Below are positions 22,881 to 34,146 of a stretch of DNA of 64,000 nucleotides, piece by piece. The notes beneath the pieces were generated by a model. It was not told the origin of the DNA, searched no databases, and was given only the letters and a program-made list of their open reading frames with translations. This DNA comes from Adiantum capillus-veneris. Its lineage: Eukaryota > Streptophyta > Polypodiopsida > Polypodiales > Pteridaceae. Location of the stretch: the NCBI GenBank assembly GCA_014529385.2, contig CM043949.1, positions 144,721,850 to 144,785,849 of the forward strand, written 5' to 3'. Numbering within the stretch: position 1 is the first letter of the stretch; each line of letters begins with the position of its first letter. The position numbers and the translations under genes were made by a program.

Positions 22881-24250
22881 CATCTTCAATAAAGAGCTCA
22901 CTAGCACTATATGGGAGAACACAGAGCATAGGCTGTGAGGTGAAGGCCAATATGAGTTGCTGATTCCAACAGGGATTCAAAAATTTGACCCCCAGCACAA
23001 GGTTAGGACAATGTTGGGCAATATGAAAGTTTGTTGCAGAGACTTAAAGGAAGATATCCCTCCCACTTGCGATATGGCAAAACTAGAGCTCTAGGACAAA
23101 TTATGGGAGGAACAGAAGGTCAAGATGAAGCAGCTGAAAGATCACGACCAAGGTTCCTTACCTAAGAGATTGAAGATGGCCCAAGATGCGGAAGCCACTA
23201 TGGGTGGCCGATCAGATGCCAGCATCACCAGCACAATCATATGCACGACATTGAATTCCAAGTGTGATCATCGGATTAGAATTTTCCACGAGGCCCTGGT
23301 AGAAGGTACAAGGATTAGAGCATGCTCTTTTGTTGTGCACACATTATATACCATCAAAGTCATCTCTTTCTTTCCAGAGCACATTACATAGGTGGGAAAA
23401 TGCTACAAGGGAGGGGGTGAGGCAAAATTTGATAGCTTTTAGACAGAGCAAGGAATGTAAAAACTTCATCCCTCCATTTTAAGAGCATTGTCTTTATCAC
23501 TGAAGCTCCTTGGATAAAAATATTTCCAAGCTACAATGGGGGCACCTTGGGGACATGATGTGATGCTTTCCATTCACCCATGGAGCGTTCATACACCACA
23601 TGCACATGCTATAGCACGGCTCGAGGTCATTGCCACTAGAAAATCAGCACTTACCAAAGAGAGAGACTGTATAGATCAAAGAAATGATTGAGCAGATGCA
23701 GCAATTTATCACGCTTTAATTGATGGCATTGTGGCTGCTCACTTGGCTCGTATAGTGCACATTGACCTACGTCCTTTCAACATAATGTTGGACTTTACTC
23801 GCACAAATAAACTCCACGTTGGAATCATTGATTGAGAAATGATTCTTAGAATGCTAGCTAAGCACGTATCAAATAATTATTTGTATCCACGGGGACTGTG
23901 GGACCCTACAATTTTGGAGGCATAGAAAGTAGGGGAAGGAGAGATTGCAAAGTTGGACCGTGGATTGCTCCAAGATTATATGATCCACAGTGCACAGATG
24001 TGTACACAAAAGCAAGAAACATTTATGCATTAGGTTATCTATTCAACATGTTGATAGACTTTTGGACTGCAACTAGGAAAGTTTATTTCCCAGAAGAAGT
24101 ATTTTACCACCCTGAGGAAGATTTCACGAGGGCCATTTAGATAAAATTAGTCTATTGGATGAAGTTAAGAGATCAAAAAACTAGAAGAAATGCATCAGAT
24201 GTTTTGATCTTTTTCAAAGAACATTTAAAGACAGGCCCTAATCCTGTCTA
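22880..24250 (+). pseudogene. Protein-kinase-like pseudogene
   Basis: The frame covering 23,521-23,940 reads, with stops at 23,689, 23,833 and 23,926, HALIDGIVAAHLARIVHIDL and then RPFNIML. This is a catalytic-loop pattern H-x-D-x4-N (VHIDLRPFN), followed by VGIIDW, the equivalent of the D-F-G segment. After a frameshift, the frame at 23,898-24,140 gives PWIAPRLYDPQCTDVYTKAR and NIYALGYLFNMLID, like the A-P-E and D-(I/V)-x-A-L-G segments. NASDVLIFF near 24,200 resembles the last conserved region. A leading frame at 22,900-23,391 (MKQLKDHDQGSLPKRLKMAQ and on) may be an N-terminal part. Some stops might be introns, but several coincide with TGG/TGA positions, so decay is likelier. The kinase subfamily is unknown. 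Confidence 0.55.
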
Positions 24251-25201
24251 GCAACCGCTTGTTGAACTTGCGCCATCTTTTTACCTGTTCTGAACATTTT
24301 TATGCTATACATTTGTCTTTTTGTCTAGGTATTTTATTTGTGTTGAAGTCTATTATCTGGGTTTGGGATGGTTCACATCATTGAGTCATGTCTTGTATTT
24401 CAATCGGATCAATTATCTTTAGTCATTTGTCTTGTCAGTTGTGATTTTGTTTTTCACATCAATTGTGATTTGATTTAAGGGGCCTACAATGGGATATAGC
24501 ATACGAGACTGTTGTCTTTGTGTATCTGTGAGACTATTCAATTGTGAAAATATATTTTTTGTCAATGATATTGATTATTTGTCTATTTGTCCATTGCAAC
24601 TCTAAGATACTATGACCGATGAAGAACAAGTTTGTGGTACCCAATGAGTACCTGATGATCAACAACAAGCGGTTGTTGATGCATTTCATCACATGAAATC
24701 TCTAGCACAGCAAGCGATGCACACTCCTCGATGATATCAAAATGGGAAAATTCAAACCACATGCAATTGAAACATATCAATAAAGAAGTGACCAAGGATA
24801 TGATTAAAACGATATGGCCAGTGAGGACACGGAGATATAGAAAGGATAGTGGAAGGTATCGAAGTACCTCTAGAAAGAAATTAAAGAAAACGTTGAGAGG
24901 ATCTACTTGAAAGTTTATGGCCATCCACTGCACAATGCACATTGTGCAGTGTTGTATCTTCATTTTGTGCAACAATGACCGGTAGACTTTTTGTGAAGGA
25001 GACAACTGTTGCCACCCATGATATCAAGGAGAGTTGTGTCACTTTCACCTAGGATGAGCTGGCATTGATAGTTGAATGGTCCAATCTATAGTTAAAAAAG
25101 AAGAAAGATATTTACACACCCAAACACCCCAACCATCACAGGTCCGGATGGAGAAAAGTATTCATCACTTAAGCTAAGATGTTCAGAATCTGGCACAGTG
25201 A
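24251..25201. other. Unassigned stretch between kinase-like and RING sequences
   Basis: Short plus-strand peptides (for example DDQQQAVVDAFHHMKSLAQQ near 24,650-24,710) look protein-like but stops are frequent. No family was recognised. It could hold decayed exons connecting the two flanking pieces. Confidence 0.35.
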
Positions 25202-25564
25202 GTGAATCCTCCGCTTGTACAAGGGACGCACATTAGTCACCTTTTCCTTCATCTAGATTTGGTCCCCTCCTCTACTTTGGATGCATCTTCATCTTCCCAA
25301 TGTCCAGTTTGCTACAATAATTTTGATGGGTGGAGTGGATACTATACATTGACATGTGGTCATTATTATCACTTTGTCTGTTTAATTTGTTTAATGCAAA
25401 ATAGTAGCCAATGTGCAATTTGTTCACAAGATATTCCACAAGGAATATACTGTATGTTTGGCGTGGAAAATGAGTATAAATTCAAGCAAGCCCACCAAGA
25501 TACCCATAGCACAGTTAGAAATCTGTTTGGTGACCAAGATGCAGGTTCTGAGCATAACAATTGA
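25202..25564 (+). CDS. RING-H2 finger reading frame (hypothetical, possibly the last exon of a larger gene)
   Basis: An open frame of 120 codons. Residues 34-75 form a RING-H2 pattern: CPVC, then C at the CGHYYH segment, with H and H, then FVC and CAIC, matching C-x2-C...C-x-H-x2-H-x2-C...C-x2-C. RING-H2 proteins are usually E3 ubiquitin ligases that bind E2 enzymes through this zinc fold. The frame begins at GTG (25,202) with no stop just before it in the same frame beyond the preceding codon, so the true start is uncertain. The tail after the RING is hydrophilic and ends ...AGSEHNN. Immediately upstream is decayed sequence and a kinase-like pseudogene, so this too may be a gene relic. No transmembrane segment is obvious. 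Confidence 0.55.
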   Translation: MNPPLVQGTHISHLFLHLDLVPSSTLDASSSSQCPVCYNNFDGWSGYYTLTCGHYYHFVCLICLMQNSSQCAICSQDIPQGIYCMFGVENEYKFKQAHQDTHSTVRNLFGDQDAGSEHNN

Positions 25565-25749
25565 GATCGACAAACTATGTATAATTGCTACTATAAAGCA
25601 TTGTATAAGATTAAAACACATTGAATATAAGCTCTTTCATAATGGTTTTTGACACAGTTTTCTTTCTACTCTCAAGCTATATTGAATCTGTGAAGTTGTT
25701 ATTTGGTTCTAATTTTGAGTGTTATGGGTCTTCTTGTAATTCAACTTCC

Positions 25750-27543
25750 ACATCTACTATCAGATTCTCTTCTATTTTGTCTATAGTGCATTGAGATACA
25801 CCGACATTGAACTCTTCTTCATCTTGGTTTTGACAATCATACAACTAGGTTGGCATTTCCTCCTCGTAGCTAGCACTTTGAATGTGATGCAATATCTTTT
25901 CATTGCAAAACATATACACTAATTTTTCAGCTCTGTCTGCTAATAATCTATTGCGAATAGTGCTATGAACATACTTGTACATACTCAGTTTCTTTCTCAA
26001 CTTGAGTTTGCTGTACATTGTGCTAGTACTTTCATTGCAAGGAGACATAAGTTCGAGTAATGCTCTTTACCATTCATCATCGACCACTTCCATGTAGGTT
26101 GCTCTTTTGCCATTGATTGTACAAAATAATTTGCAAAAGAACCTTATTTCAATCTACATGCACTCATTTCTTTGATACAATCAATTCAGTCTTGAACATT
26201 AGAGTAGAACGTGTTAATCACGTGATAGAATTTGCTGACCACCTCCGTATTGGACATATAATCTAAATTCCAATACTCCGGATTGAGCATCTAAGCCACA
26301 CTATGGAGTGGACTATGAGAGGTCTTCCATCTTGCATGAAAATACTTGGCTAAAATTCTTCGTTGTTTGCTAGAGAATGGTAGTCACCTCTCATTTTCTG
26401 CAACAAACTCTTTTAGCTCCTCAGGATTTTTGAGACTCTATTGGACTGACCACCATGTCATCCACACTTTGCCCTTACTTGACGCCTTTTGATCAAGGTT
26501 GCGAATCACAAACATAATGGGCATCATGACATGATATGCATCCATTACACTCCTCCACCGAGTAACCTTGTTTATAGAGCAACGTAGACATGTAATTTTC
26601 TCTTTCACTTTTTCTTTCTACTCAAGTTTCCATTTATCAAAGGCCGTGCAATTGAAAGTGTTAATCATAACGTCCTTACTGCGGAGAAGTGATTCTTATG
26701 TATAAAAATGCGTGCAAAACCTAGTTTCAGCAAGAAGTTTCAATATCACTGACATGCACGTTCTGTACAAATCGAGCAAACCTTGTCATTTCAAGATAAA
26801 TTTCACATCTTCGCGTGCTGTGTCAATCATTTTGTGATGATATTACAACCATTGGCAAAAATGTATGGAAAGAACTTCTTTATTAATTTGCTAGCGTTTT
26901 TATTGTTTTTTGTGTTGTCCATGACTACTTGAACGACATGTTCAACTTTGATTTCTTTAATTATATCAATTAAGACACTAGAAATGTATTTGTCACTTCT
27001 AATGGCACCAAAACTATCAATCGCCTTTATGAACGTTTCTCCCCTTGGACAAACTAGCATTACATTGATCAATGGTCTTCTTTGAACATTTGACCAACCA
27101 TCACTCACAATTGTGCATCCTGAAAGCGAAATATTCCCAAGTATTATTTTGGCAACACACTCTTTGACTTCGATGTAACATTTGTCCAAGATAACATTTT
27201 GTATCGTATGATAAGAAAGAGCTCACAATCCTGGGCCAAACTCATCAATTTTCTTCCAAGCGACATTCCAATGATTGTTGTCCACCATTTTGGAGCACTT
27301 CCAATGAAGAAAATTGATTTGGAGAGTGCAGTTTGTTCTTGTTCTAGAGACTTCATCCAAAATCTTTGATGCAATGATTTTTTATGCATTTTACCAAGTC
27401 CACCTTCATTGTAGTGCTTAAAAGGAACGTTGCTTGACATTTCCTCTCCCTGCATAGCCTGTTCTCTAAGGTTAATTGGTGTCACCACAGGATCAGCATA
27501 GTTAATATTTGGCCGTAACTGCTCTCGGCTTGCATCCATAACA
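25750..27543 (-). pseudogene. hAT transposase pseudogene, main part
   Basis: On the minus strand, from 27,543 down, come MDASREQLRPNINYADPVVT, a spacer, and the DUF659-like core at 26,827-27,189: CTIVSDGWSNVQRRPLINVM with the catalytic SDGW Asp and VVQVVMDNTKNNKNA with the second Asp. The C-terminal dimerisation region is at 25,845-26,048 (YVHSTIRNRLLADRAEKLVY and FCNEKILHH). Between them the frame is broken many times. Such proteins cut and paste DNA flanked by short inverted repeats and 8-bp duplications. The N-terminal zinc finger is displaced to 32,771-33,015 by copia E. I found no convincing terminal inverted repeats. Confidence 0.75.
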
Positions 27544-27865
27544 TGTAAAGAATGAGGATGCAAGAGAGCTACACAAGACAAGCACAAAGCACACAGAGAT
27601 GGAAAGCTTCTTCTTCTTCTTTACAGAAAAGAGAGTACAAAATGACTAAGTGCTAAAGCTGAAAAGTAGCACATATGTACATGTGGTCACTAAGTGTGAA
27701 CTCGCTAGAAGCGTACTAGGCTGGCACTATAAGTGTAGTCCAGCTGTAGAATCACTGGCAGAGATCCTCCGTGTTGGTCACCTAACGCGCCAGTGAGTAA
27801 ATGCCGTAAGCGGCCAAGACCCGTAGTGGATGCCAGCTCAAGGTGTAGAGCTCGACATCTCAACA
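27544..27865 (-). repeat. 3' LTR of copia E (322 bp)
   Basis: Matches the 5' LTR except four substitutions; flanked outside by TAACA. Confidence 0.97.
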
Positions 27866-28239
27866 CTCCCCCTCGAGCTCTGCATGTCGGAGAGTCCAAG
27901 CATAGTCCGAAAACGTCGAAGCTTCTCAGCTCGGAGGGCCTTGGTAAAGATATCCGCTATCTGCTCCTCTGTGCTGATGTAGACCAAGTCGATGTTGCCC
28001 GCCAACACTCGCTCTCGAACGTAGTGGTAATGGACCTCTATGTGTTTGGTCCTAGCATGGAACACTGGGTTCCTAGCCAACTGCATGCTGCTGAGGTTGT
28101 CACAATGAATGACAATCTGCTGGTCCACTTGCACTCCCAAGTCCTCAAGTAATGTGCGTAGCCAAGCTACCTCGCACGCCGCAACTGCTGCACTTCTGTA
28201 CTCGATAAAGCGACCGTAGGCTGCTTTTTGCTGCTCCAA
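27838..28239 (-). pseudogene. pol: Copia E RNase H C-terminus in a shifted frame
   Basis: Continues the enzyme after the disruption near 28,205: CEVAWLRTLLEDLGVQVDQQ, HCDNLSSMQLARNPVFHART and TEEQIADIFTKAL. It runs about nine codons into the 3' LTR before its stop, as in B. Confidence 0.85.
27866..27880 (-). other. Polypurine tract of copia E
   Basis: Minus-strand GAGCTCGAGGGGGAG immediately before the 3' LTR. Confidence 0.85.
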
Positions 28240-30833
28240 GTAACAGCAGCACTCCCAAAATAGAACATGAAGCCACTCGTAGATCTCCTATCAACAATGC
28301 TACCTGCCCAATCTGCATCTGTATACCCATACAATGCTAATGGTGCATCTGCTGCATAGAACAATGCATAGTCAAGAGTCCCTTGCACATACCTAAGTGT
28401 GCGTCGTACTCCATCCAAATGTGGCTTCCTCGGAAGCTGCATGAACTGACTCTCCAAGCCTACTGTGTAGCTCAAGTCTGGCCTTATGATAGTCAAGTAG
28501 ATTAGACTACCCACCATCTTCCTGTACATATTGACATCCTCAACAACATCACCCTTCTCTGCACTCAGCTTTGCATTCACATCCAAGGGAATGGAAATCG
28601 GCTTACAATCAGCCATACCATACTTTGACAACATGTCCAAAGCATATTGTCTCTGTGACAGCCATACACCCTCTGGAGTCCTGATCACTTCAATGCCAAG
28701 AAAGTAGCGCAACTCGCCTAAATCTTTCATTTCAAACTCCTGTTTGAGAAGACCCTTCACATGGTCAATCTCCATAGCATTGTCACCAACAATAATAAGG
28801 TCATCTACATATATGGTAATGACCACAATCCCCACATCACTCTCACGTACATAGAGTGAATGATCAGCATGAGCTCTCCTAAAACCAATACTGACAAGAT
28901 ACTTGGCAATCCTGTCATACCATGCTCTAGAGCCCTGCTTCAACCCATACAAAGCTTTGAGAAGTCTGCATACATAATCTGGGTAACCTGGATCGACATA
29001 ACCAGGTGGCTGATCCATATACACTTCCTCTTGAAACTCACCATTCAAGAAGGCATTCTTTACATCCATTTGATGCATAATCCATCCTCTAGATGCAGCC
29101 ACTGCTATGACAGCTCTCACTGTCGTCATCTTTGCCACTGGAGCAAAGGTCTCCTCATAGTCTATGCCATACGTCTGTGCATAACCCTTTGCGACTAGCC
29201 TTGCCTTGTGACGCTCAATGTTACCATCAGCCTTATGCTTGGTTTTATACACCCATTTACAGCCAATAGCTTTCTTGCCACTTGGCAATGGCACCAACTC
29301 CCATGTGTCATTCGCTTCCAATGCAACCATCTCTTCATTCATTGCATCATCCCCATGCACATTTCCAATTGCATCATCAAAACATGTGGGCTCCACATCC
29401 TGTATCACCTTAGCCATGTAGGCTTGGTGATGCGCTAGATACCCATCATAAGTCAATTTTTGAACTGGATTTCTGACTCTATAAGATCTGCGCGGTCCTT
29501 GGTCACTCCTTTGCCCTCTAGCATCTTCTTGTACTTTCCTTACACCAGGTGTCCTGACAGCCGGAATTCCAAATTCCTCATCAAGACTTTGTTCAGAACC
29601 ATCTGAATCCATGTCTACATGTGAAAAACCTGATGATGCATCAACCATAAAGGGAGGTTCATCAACCTTTTCCTTTCCTTTTCGTGATACATTCCCTGAA
29701 CCTGTTGGTGGAGTAACCTGCGTACGTAGTCTACCATTCCATGGTTTCTCAACAGAGCCACAAGAAGAGGACTCTTGTGGTCCACTCAAAACCTGTGACT
29801 GTGGCCTCACATTTTGTACAACCACATCATCTTTTACATCAGCCCCAATAGTGCCATGTGCATTACTGTACCAGCTACTCATCTCATCAAAGACTACATC
29901 TTTGCTCACTCGTAATTCTCGTGTAGTAGGATTGTAGCACCTGTACCCCTTTTGTTCAAGGGAATATCCCACAAGAATACATTTCTCTGCTTTAGGATCC
30001 AATTTCCTACGCAACTCATCTGGTACATGCACGTAAGCTATGCAGCCAAACACTTTCAAGTGTGCCAAATCAGGCTTTGTACCTGTAAACTTTTCCTCAG
30101 GTGTTACATCATGCACCGCAGCTGTAGGTGTCCTGTTCATAATGTACACAGCTGTATTTACAGCTTCAGCCCAGAAATGATGAGGCATGTTCTTCTCATT
30201 CATCAATGCACGTGCAACCTCTGCAATGTGCCTGTTTTTCCTTTCTGCGACCCCATTCTGCTGTGGAGTATATCTGCATGTAAACTGCCTGTGTATACCA
30301 TGCATTCGCAGAAAATCTGAAAAATCATTGGAGAAGTACTCTCCCCCTCCATCTGACCTCAATGTCTTGATTTGCATATCTGTCTCCTTCTCAATCATGA
30401 ATTTGAAGTCTTGAAAGTGACCAAACACTTCACTTTTGTTACGCATGAAGTAGACCCATACTTTCCTTGTATGGTCATCAATGAAAGAGACATAATACCT
30501 GCAACCATGTATACTTGCAGTATCGGTTGGACCCCAAACATCTGTGTGCACCACCTCAAGTGGCCTTTTACATACATTGCGCTCATGTGGAAATGAGCCC
30601 TTTGACTGTTTTCCAAACTGGAATGCTGCACACACTTTATGCATACCATCCACCTTGAATTTGGGCAAACCTTTTACAATCTGTTTTGATTGCATGCTGC
30701 GCAATCTCTGCTCATTGACATGGCCAATGCGTTTGTGCCAAATGTGAACATCAGCCACAACACCTGTGCCCTGTGCAAATAATGCAGCTTTTACCTCAGG
30801 AATGTCTACATTCAGCGTAAACATTCTGCCCAC
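28167..30833 (-). CDS. pol: Copia E integrase, reverse transcriptase and RNase H
   Basis: Open for 888 codons in the same frame as gag after the TAG. The HHCC domain reads HKRIGHVN...CAAFQFGKQ: the last zinc-binding Cys is Phe (Cys in B), which should disturb the integrase N-terminal fold. The core has HTDVWGP, RSDGGGEY and QNGVAERKNRH. The RT has QMDVKNAFLNGE and ITIYVDDLIIVGD. RNase H has YTDADWAG. Near 28,205 the SSTEAEY motif is replaced by SSTEVQQL through a deletion with extra bases, so the RNase H glutamate region and the downstream frame are lost. This is the most complete copia coding region in the window. Confidence 0.93.
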   Translation of the reverse strand: MGRMFTLNVDIPEVKAALFAQGTGVVADVHIWHKRIGHVNEQRLRSMQSKQIVKGLPKFKVDGMHKVCAAFQFGKQSKGSFPHERNVCKRPLEVVHTDVWGPTDTASIHGCRYYVSFIDDHTRKVWVYFMRNKSEVFGHFQDFKFMIEKETDMQIKTLRSDGGGEYFSNDFSDFLRMHGIHRQFTCRYTPQQNGVAERKNRHIAEVARALMNEKNMPHHFWAEAVNTAVYIMNRTPTAAVHDVTPEEKFTGTKPDLAHLKVFGCIAYVHVPDELRRKLDPKAEKCILVGYSLEQKGYRCYNPTTRELRVSKDVVFDEMSSWYSNAHGTIGADVKDDVVVQNVRPQSQVLSGPQESSSCGSVEKPWNGRLRTQVTPPTGSGNVSRKGKEKVDEPPFMVDASSGFSHVDMDSDGSEQSLDEEFGIPAVRTPGVRKVQEDARGQRSDQGPRRSYRVRNPVQKLTYDGYLAHHQAYMAKVIQDVEPTCFDDAIGNVHGDDAMNEEMVALEANDTWELVPLPSGKKAIGCKWVYKTKHKADGNIERHKARLVAKGYAQTYGIDYEETFAPVAKMTTVRAVIAVAASRGWIMHQMDVKNAFLNGEFQEEVYMDQPPGYVDPGYPDYVCRLLKALYGLKQGSRAWYDRIAKYLVSIGFRRAHADHSLYVRESDVGIVVITIYVDDLIIVGDNAMEIDHVKGLLKQEFEMKDLGELRYFLGIEVIRTPEGVWLSQRQYALDMLSKYGMADCKPISIPLDVNAKLSAEKGDVVEDVNMYRKMVGSLIYLTIIRPDLSYTVGLESQFMQLPRKPHLDGVRRTLRYVQGTLDYALFYAADAPLALYGYTDADWAGSIVDRRSTSGFMFYFGSAAVTWSSKKQPTVALSSTEVQQLRRAR

Positions 30834-30866
30834 ACATTTGCCCTCTGTGATCAGCTTACGGCCATT

Positions 30867-32174
30867 CTAGAAATCTTCTACATAACAGCCATTTGGATTG
30901 AAGCGAACCTGCAAACCCTGCTCAACCATTTGTCCAACAGAAACAAGATTATTTGTAATGTTTGGGACATGAAGTACATCTGCTAAGTACTTTGATTTCC
31001 CACTCTTCGTATTTAGAGGTATGTCCCCTACATGAGCAATGGGGTGAGCTGTATCATCTCCTGTCTGCACATAGCCTGACACATCTGGTTTGCGCATATC
31101 TCTAAACCACTCTCCACGAGACGTCATATGATTAGAGGCACCTGAATCCACATACCAAACATCATCTTGGGTGGAATTCTCTGTAGTCATTGTATTCATT
31201 ACATGCTGCATAACAAACATGCGCTCGTTTTTGCTGTCATCTGCATCTCTGCTAGTAGATGCATAGTTGCCCTGTTCTCTCTTTCTACTTGCTTTTCCCT
31301 TTGGACAGTCACGTGACATGTGACCTCTTTCACCACAAGTCCAACATTCTCTACTATCTGGAGTATGTTGCTGCCTGCTTGATCCTGCACCACGACCTCT
31401 TTGACTCCCCCTGCCTTGAGACTGGTTTCCCCTGCCACCTGTATTGTTTTGATTTGATTGACCTTCCAGAAATTGGCCCCTGCAACCCCTTGGGCCTCGA
31501 CCACGACCTCTACCTCTACCTCTGTTGGAGTTAGAATAGAAGGCCTGTTCAGAATTATTTCTGCCATGAGAAGAAGATGTGTCAAGGTTCTTCTCCTCAA
31601 GAATAAGCATAGAAATCAAATCTTGGAACACGGGGATGTCGTCTCTTGTATTCATGGAAGACCTAAAATGTACATACTCATCTCCTAGACCATCCAAGCA
31701 TGCACGGACAATGTCATCGTCTTCCACTGAGACTTTAATAGATCCAAGAGCCTCAATGATACTCTTGATCTTCAAGGCATAATCATTGATTGAGAGGTTG
31801 TTCCTCTCAACCTGATTTAGCTCCGACTTTAGTTGAAGCTTCCTGGCCTTGGTGTTCACCTCGAACACTCTGCCTAAGTTTCTCCATGCAATGGCGGGGG
31901 TTTCAGCATCCTGTAGATAGCCCATCATGCCATCTGTGATGCTCATAGACAGCCAATACATCACTTTGCTCTGGCCTTGTTGCCAGTCCCTCAAAGCTTT
32001 CCTTTGTTTTGCTGTAGCATTTGCCTCGGGAATCTCTGGTTCCTTTTCATTGTCTCCTTCTATATAGTCCCAATAACCTTTTCCTTTTAGGAAATTTGTT
32101 ATTCCGAACTTCCATGCAGGGTAGTTATTTTTCTCAAGCTTCTCAGTAACAATCTGGCTGAAACCGTCAGACAT
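30867..32174 (-). CDS. gag: Copia E gag and protease
   Basis: Open from ATG at 32,174 for 435 codons to a TAG at 30,867-30,869. It starts MSDGFSQIVTEKLEKNNYPA. A UBN2-like gag body occupies roughly residues 1-190, followed by an RG-rich stretch (about 215-275), an intact knuckle CWTCGERGHMSRDC (about 280) and protease motif WYVDSGASNHMT (about residue 340). The TAG replaces a glutamine codon (CAG in B at the same place: DFQNG), so in the parent gag and pol formed one frame. Gag packages RNA; protease cleaves the polyprotein. Apart from that stop the region looks functional. Confidence 0.93.
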   Translation of the reverse strand: MSDGFSQIVTEKLEKNNYPAWKFGITNFLKGKGYWDYIEGDNEKEPEIPEANATAKQRKALRDWQQGQSKVMYWLSMSITDGMMGYLQDAETPAIAWRNLGRVFEVNTKARKLQLKSELNQVERNNLSINDYALKIKSIIEALGSIKVSVEDDDIVRACLDGLGDEYVHFRSSMNTRDDIPVFQDLISMLILEEKNLDTSSSHGRNNSEQAFYSNSNRGRGRGRGRGPRGCRGQFLEGQSNQNNTGGRGNQSQGRGSQRGRGAGSSRQQHTPDSRECWTCGERGHMSRDCPKGKASRKREQGNYASTSRDADDSKNERMFVMQHVMNTMTTENSTQDDVWYVDSGASNHMTSRGEWFRDMRKPDVSGYVQTGDDTAHPIAHVGDIPLNTKSGKSKYLADVLHVPNITNNLVSVGQMVEQGLQVRFNPNGCYVEDF

Positions 32175-32431
32175 CTTGAAGCACTAAGACAAAATAGCTG
32201 CAATCTGCAAAAACCTGCAAATCTGCTGAACCTGCTATCGTGGTTCCTGTAACTCTTTCTACGCTCAACGAGTGTCCACAATCAAGCGTACATACAACCA
32301 CTGTACTTGTACAGTAAATCTCTGTATACTGCACTTTGGAGACCTGTTCAGAAACTTTGGCATCTGGTCGTGGATTGCGAACGAAGGGATTGTGATGCTC
32401 TTGCTCTCTTAGCCTCTCTTGCCTTCACCAG

Positions 32432-32443
32432 GCTCTGATACCA
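32432..32443 (-). other. Primer binding site of copia E
   Basis: TGGTATCAGAGC on the minus strand, directly next to the LTR, initiator Met-tRNA type. Confidence 0.95.
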
Positions 32444-32765
32444 TGTAAAGAATGAGGATGCAAGAGAGCTACACAAGACAAGCACAAAGCACACAGAGAT
32501 GGAAAGCTTCTTCTTCTTCTTTACAGAAAAGAGAGTACAAAATGACTAAGTGCTAAAGCTGAAAAGTAGCACATATGTACATGCGGTCACTAAGTGTGAA
32601 CTCGCTAGAAGCGTACTAGGCTGGCACTATAAGTGTAGTCCAGCTGTAGAATCACTGGCAGAGATCCTCCGTGTCGGTCACCTAACGCGCTAGTGAGTAA
32701 ATGCCGTAAGCGGCCAAGAACCGTAGTGGATGCCAGCTCAAGGTGTAGAGCTCGACATCTCAACA
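32444..32765 (-). repeat. 5' LTR of copia E (322 bp)
   Basis: Minus-strand TGTTGAGATGTCGAG at 32,765 to TTTACA at 32,444, abutting the primer site. Confidence 0.97.
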
Positions 32766-32770
32766 TAACA

Positions 32771-33015
32771 AAGCTATATATCTATTGTCCCTTGGCCCCC
32801 TTTTTGGCGAGCTCTTCTCTCAAACCCTTTGCAATTGCAAGTGCCTGAGGATGTTCACAGTTCTTACAATTCTTTTTAATGCTACCCAAAAAATCGTCCC
32901 TAATACGTGGTGCACCGCTTTATTTTGTTGTGAAGCAAAATTTACATTGCCACTCCATATATCGACCACATATGTTGTGAGCATAATCCCACTCTTTGCC
33001 AGGAGATTTTTATTC
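32771..33015 (-). pseudogene. hAT transposase BED-type zinc finger region, split off by copia E
   Basis: The minus strand reads WDYAHNICGRYMEWQCKFCF, then after a TAA SGAPRIRDDFLGSIKKNCKN and ALAIAKGLREELAKKG, ending at the TAACA duplication. The W...C-K-F-C pattern resembles a plant hAT BED finger (DNA-binding). Joining across copia E leads into MDASREQLRP at 27,543. At least two stops are present. Confidence 0.6.
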
Positions 33016-33089
33016 TTTGGCTTCTTCGTACCACTTGTACTGACATTTTGCTCCGTTGCTTTTAATTTGAACTCAAGACATAAGAACTA

Positions 33090-33744
33090 AATGTTCAATA
33101 TTTTTAAAACAATTCTTCTTTTTAATATATATTAAAAAACTAATCACTAAGAAAGTAATCAAATTTACACAATGTGAGGTATGCAATGCACTCTAATCAA
33201 TCCACATATCGATCACCTATGCTGTGAGCAAACATACACATTGGCAATGCACTCTTTGCACGACATTATAAATACAACAATTCTATGAATTTCTCAATGC
33301 AATTATTATTATGATGATTATTATACATACTCTTTAATTTGCAAACAAAAAGACACATCTAATTTCAAATGCTACAAAGAATAATCAATTTCTACACTAA
33401 AATAATGTCAATTATTTACAAAACACACATTAAAGCAATAATATCTATGATTGGTCATGTCATGCACTAACAATCTTTCATAATACATAATGCACTCTCT
33501 ATATAAACCAATGCATGAAATAACGCAAAGAAATATTCAATACAATCACACAATTGAGGACTACTTGCACATAATCAAGGATTGTAGCCCCCTTATGCAT
33601 CCAATTCAATATATAAAATCTATTTTCACCCAATTAAGGTTAATAGCTCTTATATTATGCAATGATGACAATGTATATCAACTCAAATCTATGATGGTGA
33701 ACAGGGATTTCATTGATGTGATCATGATCGTGTGATTACGCTAA
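33090..33744. other. AT-rich non-coding stretch, nothing recognised
   Basis: Short plus-strand frames (such as 33,490-33,735) have no recognisable motif. Probably flank of the hAT relic. Confidence 0.5.
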
Positions 33745-33990
33745 TATCTCTAATAATTACATACAAAAAACATGTGATCACGTTAATTGTTACCGTGACT
33801 TTGATGATGACCTGCAAAAAACCATAGAGCCAGCTAGCCGGTCGGGTAAAAGAATATTCCCTACGGACCTTGTCAAGTTTTTTTATTTTCCCGGCGGGCT
33901 TGCTGAGAAAAAGTCAATGCCCGGTGGTCTCATAGAGAGCATTAAAACCCCGGCGGACATAATTATATAAAGTAAACAACATGCTTATCG
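33745..33990 (+). repeat. Right copy of a promoter-like dispersed repeat
   Basis: It contains TAATTAC, an A-run, TGTGATCACG, CGGGTAAAAGAATATTC, CCTACGGACC, several CCGGYGG words and TTATATAAAG, in the same order as at 20,628-20,830. Confidence 0.4.
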
Positions 33991-34146
33991 TTGTGCTTTG
34001 ACTAGGCAAATCCCTGGGAGTGTATCCGATTGCTGAGTGCCCTCATCTCCTTGTGAATTGACCTAAGGTTATAGAGTCAAAGGTCCTTTTTTTGGGTTGA
34101 ACGTGATTCTTAATTTGGTAACCACTTCTAAAAAATCTTAATTCCT

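Larger units (their letters stand above)
27544..32765 (-). mobile_element. Complete Ty1/copia retrotransposon E, 5,222 bp, minus strand
   Basis: LTRs at 27,544-27,865 (3') and 32,444-32,765 (5') are 322 bp each and differ at 4 positions by my count (1.2 percent). TAACA flanks both sides (27,539-27,543 and 32,766-32,770). It is the same family as B but younger, and it sits inside a hAT transposase. Coding is nearly intact: one TAG, one zinc-ligand change and a disrupted RNase H. Confidence 0.97.

Noticed and set aside
29952-30414. Plus-strand frames over copia E
   Set aside because: Antisense shadows of the integrase.
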